Assembly (NCBI RefSeq): GCF_947499945.1
Contig: NZ_CANMQD010000001.1
Location: 1,426,001 to 1,490,000 of the forward strand
Length of the DNA: 64,000 bases
DNA from: an uncultured Sulfitobacter sp.
Lineage (GTDB): Bacteria; Pseudomonadota; Alphaproteobacteria; Rhodobacterales; Rhodobacteraceae
Reading direction: 5' to 3'
Positions 55,025 through 62,442 of the stretch are shown here, piece by piece. The notes beneath the pieces are model-generated. The model searched no databases. It was not told where the DNA came from and was given only the letters and a program-made list of their open reading frames with translations. Position 1 is the first letter of the stretch, and each line of letters begins with the position of its first letter. The position numbers and the translations under genes were made by a program.

Positions 55025-56245
55025 TCAGGTTAGACTTAACGCAACCTTGAAATGCGCCTCCCATGAAGGTGCCTCAAATTCGCGGTCCTGATACGTGTCC
55101 TGAGCCTGTTTTGACCAATTAACAATCGCATCATGCCATAGCTCCAAAGAAGAATCATCAACATAAACAGCGTTTTTTCCCAGTATTTCGCGGAATGTAG
55201 TAATATCTGCGCATATAACCGGAGTGCCAAGCATGAGCGCTTCAACAGCAGGCAGACCAAACCCCTCTGCATAGCTGGGAAAAAGAAGTGCACGTGCGCC
55301 CTGAACCAAGGCTGCCAAAGCGCCATCATCAAGGCCAGAAAGTTCACGCACACGAGTCTCTGGCCCCAACGAATCCAACCGCGCAAACACGGCATCATTG
55401 TTCCACCCCCGCCCGCCGCAGATCAGCAGCATCGGCGCATTTGGTCCCAATTCCTCCCAGACATCGAGCAACAGCGCATGGTTTTTGCGCGGCTCGATCG
55501 TACCCACCGTAACGAAATATGGCTCCTGAGGCGGCAACCCTTTTGGCAAAGATGTAGGATCAGCTACAGGCTGCATTGTCCCCAAATGCGCAACAATTCC
55601 CTTCGGCACATCGCCCCAACCGGCCATTGCCCGCTCCGTTCGCATTTGGGTATCAGCAGAATTATAGATTATCAGATCAGCAAATTGGCGCACCCGCTGC
55701 ATCTTTTTCTCAAATGCTTCTACCGTCCCCGGCCGCTGATACTGGGGATATTCCAGCGGGATCACGTCATGCACAAGCACTGCAATCCGTGCATGAGGCA
55801 GACTACGCAAGGCCTCCAACACACGCATGGACAGATTACTGTGTCCGGTATTCAGATACGCCGTTCCCGCAGGCAACAGCTTGCGCAGTGTCACCGCCAG
55901 TCGGCTTGGCAGGCAGCGCCCGACCGACAGTTTTCGCGCATCGCTGAGGGCCACACGCGCAACAGGGTGCAGTCCGCGCACCATACGCGACAATAAATCA
56001 GGCGAAGTGGGCTGCCCCGCACCTGTCAGCCGTCGGTGAAATTCAGTGAGGCCTGCTCGGTCAAGCACCACGTACCCGATCGGTGTTCGCGCCAATCCCC
56101 AAACAGGAATTGCATCCGCGATCAGCGCTTCAAGATAAGCCAGCTCGACACGGTCAACACCTGTCCATACCCGCCCGGCACGTCGCAACAAACGGGTGAA
56201 ATCCAACAATCGTGCTGGCGGAGGGATACGTGGCTGCTTGTCCAA
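55025..56245 (-). CDS. GT4-type glycosyltransferase
   Basis: A 406-residue GT-B enzyme. The acceptor-side N-terminal domain (LLDFTRLLRRAGRVWTGVDRVELAY) precedes VTVGTIEPRKNHALLLDVWEELG and LLFPSYAEGFGLPAVEALMLGTPVICADITTFREI, the GT4 nucleotide-sugar site with E-x7-E. It is 46 bases upstream of the GT2/92-like gene on the same strand. Donor unknown; a mannosyl- or similar transferase for the surface glycan is a fair guess. Confidence 0.9.
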   Translation of the reverse strand: MDKQPRIPPPARLLDFTRLLRRAGRVWTGVDRVELAYLEALIADAIPVWGLARTPIGYVVLDRAGLTEFHRRLTGAGQPTSPDLLSRMVRGLHPVARVALSDARKLSVGRCLPSRLAVTLRKLLPAGTAYLNTGHSNLSMRVLEALRSLPHARIAVLVHDVIPLEYPQYQRPGTVEAFEKKMQRVRQFADLIIYNSADTQMRTERAMAGWGDVPKGIVAHLGTMQPVADPTSLPKGLPPQEPYFVTVGTIEPRKNHALLLDVWEELGPNAPMLLICGGRGWNNDAVFARLDSLGPETRVRELSGLDDGALAALVQGARALLFPSYAEGFGLPAVEALMLGTPVICADITTFREILGKNAVYVDDSSLELWHDAIVNWSKQAQDTYQDREFEAPSWEAHFKVALSLT

Positions 56246-56291
56246 TTTGGTGCATTCTCCACATGGCTCAGGTCATTCCCGAACAGGGTGT

Positions 56292-57173
56292 TTAGAGACT
56301 CGGTGCGATATCGCGCAGGTACCCTGCCAAATCTTCACGAAGCTCGGGACGCGCAAGGCCGTACGCCACAGTTGCCTGCAAAAACCCTGATTTAGAGCCA
56401 CAATCAAACCGTTGCCCAGAAAAGCGGTATCCATATACCTTACGTTTATTCTCGATCTCGGCGGCAATCGCATCCGTCAACTGGATCTCGCCACCTGCAC
56501 CTTTTTTCATCTCGTCAAGATTTTTCAAAACCGAAGGCGACAGGATATAACGACCGATCACCGCGAGGTTAGAGGGCGAGTCTTCGGCTTTGGGTTTCTC
56601 AACCATGCCTTTTACATCAAGCAGGTTGCCTTCTTCATTTACTACATCAAGGATACCGTAGGATGACGTTTTCTCTGGCGCGACTTCCATGGCCGCGACC
56701 ATGTTACCACCAGTCTCATCATAAGCTTCAACCATCTGCTGCAAGCAGGGCTTTTCCGCCGCGATCACGTCATCAGGCAGGATTACCGCAAACGGTTGGT
56801 CCCCGATCAAACGCCGTGCACACCACACTGCATGCCCTAGGCCCAGTGCCTTGTGCTGGCGCACATATGCAATCGCGCCGCTATCCATATTTGTGTCTTC
56901 CAGCACCTTGAGCATGTCGAACTTACCCTTGCGCTTCAATTCTTCCTCAAGGTTCGGCGCGAGGTCAAAGTAATCCTCAAGCGCCCCTTTGCCGCGCGAC
57001 GTCACAAAAATAAATTCGGTAATGCCAGCGGCGCGTGCCTCATCAATCGCGTATTGGATCAACGGGCGATCAACCAAAGTCATGATCTCTTTCGGGACCG
57101 ACTTTGTCGCTGGCAAAAAACGGGTTCCCAAACCTGCGACGGGAAAAACTGCTGTGGTAACTTTATTGCCCAT
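56292..57173 (-). CDS. galU: UTP-glucose-1-phosphate uridylyltransferase
   Basis: A 293-residue protein with the signature VFPVAGLGTRFLPATKSVPKE (nucleotide binding), PLIQYAIDEARAAGI, LPDDVIA and FDCGSKSGFLQATVAYGL. It makes UDP-glucose for glycan synthesis. It lies inside the glycan cluster between a GT4 and a GT2 gene, supplying precursors. Confidence 0.96.
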   Translation of the reverse strand: MGNKVTTAVFPVAGLGTRFLPATKSVPKEIMTLVDRPLIQYAIDEARAAGITEFIFVTSRGKGALEDYFDLAPNLEEELKRKGKFDMLKVLEDTNMDSGAIAYVRQHKALGLGHAVWCARRLIGDQPFAVILPDDVIAAEKPCLQQMVEAYDETGGNMVAAMEVAPEKTSSYGILDVVNEEGNLLDVKGMVEKPKAEDSPSNLAVIGRYILSPSVLKNLDEMKKGAGGEIQLTDAIAAEIENKRKVYGYRFSGQRFDCGSKSGFLQATVAYGLARPELREDLAGYLRDIAPSL

Positions 57174-57358
57174 GGTACTGCAGATGCCTTTTTATCATTT
57201 TTTTATATGTTGTTTACAAATCATGCAGGCCTTTTACAGCAGGATGATACTGTCAACGTCGTGGTTTTCTTGCTCTGTTGCTCAATGACGCCGAAAAATG
57301 GCTCAACTATGACAATTTATGTCAAATTTAGCAGATTTGAGTGGACTAGCGCACGACC

Positions 57359-58594
57359 TTAACTGCCGTCCAACCCGCGAACCGCTGCGACACGCCGCCG
57401 CTCTTTGGCACCGCGACGCGCCTTTGTCGTCAGACGGAAAAGCGGCTCATCGCGGTTTGATCGTCCAAAAAGACCTCCGCGCTGAACCCAAACCCCGCTC
57501 ACATCAAAATACACGCGATGGAACAGAGCCGTCAAAGACAGCGCCAACACTGTCTCGATCCGGTCGGTCCCCACACGCACCGCTGCATCCCGTATCGCCG
57601 ACGCCCCACGCAAACCTCGCACAACCTTGAAATGCGATGTACGGCGTGGCGCATTCACGGGTCGAAACGGCAGGACCGCATGACGCGCCAGACGTGTCCC
57701 GCCAAAGCTGCGCGTCAGCCCTTCCGAGTAACCAGCCTTCAATCGTTTCATAAGACGCCGCACGTCACGCGGCTCCAACCGACCAGCAACCATATGCTTC
57801 AACAGACGTTTGCGCTCTTGGGTGATCTGCGCGGCCCAATGTGCCGTCCGCGCCTCTTTTGGAATATGCTTGCGCTGGAACACTGCCCAGCTGGCACCAA
57901 TTTCAAACAGATCGCGCGGTACGCGGTCGTCACGCCGTGTCGCACTGGCCGCAAAACCGTGATGCACCTGCGCCAGTGGCACCAGCGCCGTGGCATGGCC
58001 TGCCCGCGCCAGCCGCATATTTAAATCCGTCTCGTCCAGATAAAAGCGTAAGGCAGGATCAAACCCGCCAATATCCATCAGAACATCACGCCGAAACGCC
58101 ATGTTAGTGCCTTCTGTTTTGATCGCGCGACCCTTTGGCGGCACCAGAACTGTGGCTTGCAACGGGTCAATTTCGACCTCATGTGCACCCCCATGCGCAT
58201 CCAGTGTCCGTGCCTTGTACTGAAAACTGATCCCGTTGCGCCCACGTACGAAACCACCCATCGCAACCACATCACTGCGCATCGCAGGAGCCACCAGATG
58301 GCGCAACCATTGCGGCTCAGGCACGGAGTCATCATCGATAAATGCAACGATTTCACCCGCCGCATGGATCAACCCCAAATTTCGCGCGGCCGAGATATTG
58401 GCCTCGTCAAACGCGATGCATTTGATGTCAGGTAGAATATCCAGCGTTTCGGTCACCGCGATCCCCGCCGGACAGGCCACTACAACCACCTCAAACGCGC
58501 GGTACTGGAGCTGCGCAACGGCCGTCAAACACCGCAACAGCGCATCAGGCCGCCCACGGCTCACAACTATGACACTTACTGTCTGCTCACTCAT
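57359..58594 (-). CDS. GT2 family glycosyltransferase
   Basis: A 411-residue protein with the GT-A start VSVIVVSRGRPDALLRCLTAV, IVAFIDDDSVPEPQWL (DxD metal site) and FYLDETDLNMRLARAGHATALV. A ~180-residue C-terminal extension rich in Arg (about 230-411) has no recognised domain. It starts 30 bases after the cysQ stop. Donor and acceptor are unknown. Confidence 0.88.
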   Translation of the reverse strand: MSEQTVSVIVVSRGRPDALLRCLTAVAQLQYRAFEVVVVACPAGIAVTETLDILPDIKCIAFDEANISAARNLGLIHAAGEIVAFIDDDSVPEPQWLRHLVAPAMRSDVVAMGGFVRGRNGISFQYKARTLDAHGGAHEVEIDPLQATVLVPPKGRAIKTEGTNMAFRRDVLMDIGGFDPALRFYLDETDLNMRLARAGHATALVPLAQVHHGFAASATRRDDRVPRDLFEIGASWAVFQRKHIPKEARTAHWAAQITQERKRLLKHMVAGRLEPRDVRRLMKRLKAGYSEGLTRSFGGTRLARHAVLPFRPVNAPRRTSHFKVVRGLRGASAIRDAAVRVGTDRIETVLALSLTALFHRVYFDVSGVWVQRGGLFGRSNRDEPLFRLTTKARRGAKERRRVAAVRGLDGS

Positions 58595-58624
58595 AGAGGG
58601 GCTGCTCTCACTTGGATGCCGTCC

Positions 58625-59422
58625 TCAGGCGTCTTTCAATTCCACACCTGGCGCATAGGCAATAAAGAATGGATTGGCATAATCCGCCTTACCATAGGTC
58701 AGTGGACTGTGGTCATCGAACCGCACAACATCGCCGCCAGCGCCCTTAAGCACGGCATGTCCCGCCGCCGTGTCCCACTCCATGGTGCGGCCAACGCGCG
58801 GGTAGATATCCGCCTCGCCCGTCGCGATCAGACAGAACTTGAGCGAGCTTCCCGCGCTTTTCATATCCTTGACGTCGTACTTGCCGATATAATCATCAGT
58901 CGCCCGATCACGGTGCGACTTACTCGCCACAACCATCAATGCGGAGTTATCCGGATTAGAGACTGATATTGCCTTCATCGGACCCACAGCTTCCTTGTCA
59001 AAATCACCCGTTTCTTCAACGGAAGTACCATCCGCTTGGGTAAAGAACATACGCCCTTTCGCAGGGGCATAGACCACACCGCGGGTCGGCACACCGCCCT
59101 CGACCAGCGCGATATTCACGGTGAAATCACCACGGCGATGAATGAACTCTTTGGTCCCGTCCAGCGGGTCAACGATCAGGAATATATCACCTGTGGCGCT
59201 ATGCGTATCCGCCTGCTCTTCGGTAATTAGCAACACTTCGGGAAACGCTGCGCGCAAACCGTTCGAAATGATCTTGTCCGCCGCTTCATCCGCTGCCGTG
59301 ACAGGGCTGTCGTCCGACTTCGACTTCACTTCAAAATCATCACGCCCGTAAATCTCCATGATCTTGTCACCCGCCTCAAGTGACAGGCGCCGCATCACAG
59401 TGGTCAATTTTTCGTAGTCCAT
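58625..59422 (-). CDS. cysQ: 3'(2'),5'-bisphosphate nucleotidase
   Basis: A 265-residue inositol-monophosphatase-fold protein: metal motifs LITEEQAD (Glu about 70), DPLDGTKEFI (about 87-96) and MEWDTAAGHAVLKGAGG. CysQ hydrolyses PAP, the by-product of PAPS-dependent sulfate transfer, to AMP. Position next to glycan genes and a NodH-like sulfotransferase suggests it supports glycan sulfation; it also serves sulfate assimilation. The ATG at 59422 is preferred to a TTG two codons earlier. Confidence 0.92.
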   Translation of the reverse strand: MDYEKLTTVMRRLSLEAGDKIMEIYGRDDFEVKSKSDDSPVTAADEAADKIISNGLRAAFPEVLLITEEQADTHSATGDIFLIVDPLDGTKEFIHRRGDFTVNIALVEGGVPTRGVVYAPAKGRMFFTQADGTSVEETGDFDKEAVGPMKAISVSNPDNSALMVVASKSHRDRATDDYIGKYDVKDMKSAGSSLKFCLIATGEADIYPRVGRTMEWDTAAGHAVLKGAGGDVVRFDDHSPLTYGKADYANPFFIAYAPGVELKDA

Positions 59423-59537
59423 GCCCAACTCTTGCCATCCTTCGTTGATATACGTTTTTTATACCTTATGATGCCCTTGTAACGGATCGGCAAGAATTCC
59501 GTGCAAGAGTGGTCATATCCGCAAGGCAGTACATCAA

Positions 59538-60362
59538 ATGTTTCAACCCGTTCATACACGCAGGTCTACATTATTCGTCGTTCTGACGATGCTGGAGTTA
59601 ATTTATCACTCCATCGTGCGTTCCGTGCGAAAGAGCCATAATAATGCGTTCCTCGCTATTGCGACGAATATCCTGCAAGCGGTCATTTTTGTCATGGCCT
59701 TTTACGTGATGTTTTCGATCCTTGGTCTGCGCGGCGCGGCGCTGCGCGGTGACTTCCTGATCTACATCATGTCCGGCATTTTTCTCTACATGACCCACTC
59801 CAAGGCACTCGGTGCTGTTGTCGGGTCAGAGGGACCAGCAAGCCCGATGATGCAACACGCTCCGATGAACACGATTATCTCGATTTGCTCAGCGGCCCTC
59901 GGTGCCCTCTATATTCAGGTGCTGTCGCTTGGCATAATCCTTTTTGTCTACCACGTCGCCTTCACTCCGCTAGAAATCGAACAACCGATGATGGCGTTCT
60001 TTATGCTGGTCCTCGCGTGGTTCACAGGTGCCGCCCTAGGGCTTGTTCTGCTTGCGATCAAACCGTGGTTCCCGACGGCCGTTGGCATATTCTCCACCAT
60101 CTACCAACGCGCCAACATGATCGCGTCCGGCAAAATGTTCGTCGCCAATACCCTCCCTGGCTTCATGCTCGCCATGTTTGACTGGAACCCCCTATTCCAC
60201 ACGATAGACCAAGCACGCGGCTACGCTTTCCTTAACTATAATCCCCGCTACAGCGACCCAATGTACGCCTTCTGGATAGGCTTAGTACTGTTGATGGTTG
60301 GCCTCATGGGTGAATTCTACACGCGTAAACATGCATCTCTAAGCTGGGACGCACGGCGGTAG
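59538..60362 (+). CDS. ABC-2 type polysaccharide export permease (KpsM-like)
   Basis: A 274-residue protein with about six helices (segments near 48-66, 75-92, 120-142, 150-175, 188-205, 245-262), typical of KpsM/Wzm permeases. Its start is near MFQPVHTRRSTLFVVLTMLELIYHSIV. It would move a lipid-linked glycan across the inner membrane with an ATPase partner. No KpsT-type ATPase is present in the window; the following gene is decayed. It is divergent from cysQ. Confidence 0.88.
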   Translation: MFQPVHTRRSTLFVVLTMLELIYHSIVRSVRKSHNNAFLAIATNILQAVIFVMAFYVMFSILGLRGAALRGDFLIYIMSGIFLYMTHSKALGAVVGSEGPASPMMQHAPMNTIISICSAALGALYIQVLSLGIILFVYHVAFTPLEIEQPMMAFFMLVLAWFTGAALGLVLLAIKPWFPTAVGIFSTIYQRANMIASGKMFVANTLPGFMLAMFDWNPLFHTIDQARGYAFLNYNPRYSDPMYAFWIGLVLLMVGLMGEFYTRKHASLSWDARR

Positions 60363-60459
60363 ACTATGGATTCAATTTGCTTACCACAGAACATCTAAGT
60401 GCCTAAATTTAATTATTATTCACGCCTGAGTATGTGCTGGAAAATGACAGGCGGGCACA

Positions 60460-61006
60460 ATGAAACACTACTTGAGAAAGATACTTCTGACAGCAATCTG
60501 ATTTAGCTTCGTGCAAACGACGCAAGCATCAGTCGTAGAACCCCTAATATTAGCTACGAAGTGGGCGGGGCCAGTTCTGTGTGTCTAGATGCGATTGAAA
60601 ATCACTACGCCGGTATTCCAGTGCTCGCACAAGACGGGTATGCAAAAACAAGGCTGGACTATCCCAAGTCACCCTACAACATACAATTTCTCAATTCCGA
60701 ATTCTCGGTGTTAGTAGAAATCCGCAGCACCCGCCGCTTCACGTCGTGCAGTGGGGCTGCTGGGACGAAATGAATCCGCTCAGGTTTACAACGCCATGAC
60801 CAATGTCATGCAGGAACAGGTGTACCGCAAAGTTATGGTTAAAGATCGCAAAGGCTGAACCAAAGCTGCCTTTCAAAAAGGTGAAATTTTCGTTCGGCCA
60901 GGGTGGCAATCAAAAAGTCTTCTGGAATTACATCAGCTACGGCCTGGCTCGAAAGAAGGAAGTAGCCGCATCCGCTGACTTCAGTAAGTGGATCAACACC
61001 CCCTAA
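60460..61006 (+). pseudogene. decayed gene for a small secreted protein of unknown family
   Basis: Reading three frames in turn gives a coherent ~180-residue secreted protein. The signal peptide MKHYLRKILLTAI is broken by a TGA at the next codon, then resumes as FSFVQTTQASVVEP. A shift at a CCCC run leads to NISYEVGGASSVCLDAIENH, a second shift near 60720 to AASRRAVGLLGRNESAQVYN and MTNVMQEQVYRKVMVKDRKG, and a third near 60855 to KLPFKKVKFSFGQGGNQKVF, ending DFSKWINTP. One nonsense and three frame changes make it a pseudogene. No family is recognised. Its end overlaps the stop of the convergent SpoIIAA-like gene. Confidence 0.65.
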
Positions 61007-61416
61007 ACAGGGAAGTTCTCAAAATCATCTTCCTCATCGTTAGCATTGTCCTCATCTCCCAACCACGCTTCGGCAGCGGATGCTTGATCGAGGGCAAAGC
61101 TCTTGATCGCGAGCGATGGGATGATGGCACCCTCAATCTGGGCCGCTGTTCTGATCCATGCCGTATCACAAAGCACAGCACACTTATTAAATCGATCGAG
61201 CAGACTAAAAAGCTTTGGCATCCTGTAGAACTCAACCGCCATCGCGCCTAGCGTCGGCATCTCAAAGTCGGAAATTGTATAAAGCATAGTCCCGTTGCTG
61301 AACCCCTCAGATTCGCGGACAATACCATCAAGTGCGGCTTGCATTTCAGCAGCATCAAGCACCCCAGAAAGTTCAATATTTAGGCGATTGGCCTTCGGTT
61401 TTGACACATTCAGCAT
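61003..61416 (-). CDS. SpoIIAA/STAS-like protein
   Basis: A 137-residue protein of the SpoIIAA-like (STAS/SEC14-type) family: LNIELSGVLDAAEMQAALDGIV, then MPTLGAMAVEFYRMPKLFSLLDRFNKCAVLCDTAWIRTAAQIEG. No phosphorylatable serine can be assigned with confidence. The C terminus is very acidic (DEDNANDEEDDFENF). An FNR-like site lies 56 bases upstream. Role unknown. Confidence 0.82.
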   Translation of the reverse strand: MLNVSKPKANRLNIELSGVLDAAEMQAALDGIVRESEGFSNGTMLYTISDFEMPTLGAMAVEFYRMPKLFSLLDRFNKCAVLCDTAWIRTAAQIEGAIIPSLAIKSFALDQASAAEAWLGDEDNANDEEDDFENFPV

Positions 61417-61471
61417 TCAAAGTTCCTCCTGATTATGCGGCAAAGTATGCACCGTCGTGGACAGTCTCATA

Positions 61472-61485
61472 TTGATGTAGGTCAA
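61472..61485. promoter_or_regulatory. FNR/FnrL-like site upstream of the SpoIIAA-like gene
   Basis: TTGAT-GTAG-GTCAA, one base from the perfect TTGAT-N4-ATCAA site. It begins 56 bases before the start of the minus-strand gene, a plausible activator position. Oxygen-responsive control is inferred. Confidence 0.45.
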
Positions 61486-61626
61486 CGCCCTTTCGAATTA
61501 ACGTTCCACGATCTAGTAGGTGTCAAAGACGTCGAGCGACATATATTCCCAAGGTGCAAACACCCAACCAACCCATCAATAGGAGTTTTTTCAGAATTCC
61601 GGTTCGGTTTCTGATAGAGAAAGCAG

Positions 61627-62226
61627 CTATCCCACGACACGAAGTGTTAAATTCAGGCGCCCACCCTTCGGTAACAACGTCGACGAGCCCGCCCTAATCC
61701 GGTCCACACCGTGATAGGCGAGCCGTGCATCGCCCCCCATAACAACAACATCGCCAGACTTTAACCAATGGCTCTCTGTTTTGCCGCCGCGCGTCACATT
61801 TCCCATACGGAACAGCCCCTCATCGCCCAAGGACACCGACACCACAGGCCACTCCATCGACGCCTCATCGCGATCTTGGTGCAGGCCCATCTTCGCCTCC
61901 GCTCCGTAGTAATTGATCAAGCAGCACTCCGGCTCCCGTACCAATCCCGTCACGTCACGCCAGAGCGCCAACACCTCCGCAGGAATCGAAGGCCAAGGTC
62001 GACCCGACGGATGATTGGGCACATAGCGGTATCCCGTTTTGTCAGAATACCACCCATAGCTCCCTGCCGCCGTCATTCGCACCGACATCGGCTTTCCATA
62101 GGGTGTATCAGGTCGGAAAAACGGCGCATCCGCCACAACGCAACGCACAGCCGCCAAAACAGACCGCTGCGCCGCGATATCAAGAAAACCCTTGTGAATA
62201 TCAAAGCCCTTAACCGACAATTTCAC
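61627..62226 (-). CDS. alkB: AlkB-type 2-oxoglutarate/Fe(II) dioxygenase
   Basis: A 199-residue protein. The iron ligands show as GLHQDRDE (HxD, about 119-121) and AYHGVDRI (His about 173), and the 2-oxoglutarate-binding Arg lies in RLNLTLR near the C terminus. It removes alkyl groups from DNA/RNA bases by oxidation. Full length; no adaptive-response partner adjacent. It is upstream of, and divergent from, dnaK. Confidence 0.92.
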   Translation of the reverse strand: MKLSVKGFDIHKGFLDIAAQRSVLAAVRCVVADAPFFRPDTPYGKPMSVRMTAAGSYGWYSDKTGYRYVPNHPSGRPWPSIPAEVLALWRDVTGLVREPECCLINYYGAEAKMGLHQDRDEASMEWPVVSVSLGDEGLFRMGNVTRGGKTESHWLKSGDVVVMGGDARLAYHGVDRIRAGSSTLLPKGGRLNLTLRVVG

Positions 62227-62298
62227 GACACGCCCTCAAATTTGCGATCAATTTTCATGATTTATCCCTAAATCATCACATCTTGGTGTCCGCTATGC

Positions 62299-62327
62299 TT
62301 GCAGCACCGCCACCCCCTCACTATATA
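62299..62327 (+). promoter_or_regulatory. predicted dnaK promoter
   Basis: TTGCAG, 17-base spacer, TATATA, ending 115 bases before the dnaK ATG. It overlaps a CTTG ... CTATATA arrangement, so a heat-shock (RpoH) reading is possible but the spacing is not ideal. Confidence 0.4.
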
Positions 62328-62442
62328 CCCACCGAGCCGCTGGAAACGACCTGTTAACAGCGACATTTGGATCGGAGCATTGGTGCCACAACGGGCCACT
62401 GTTTCGGGTAATCGCCTTGAGCTTAAATAAGGGATCGAAAAT

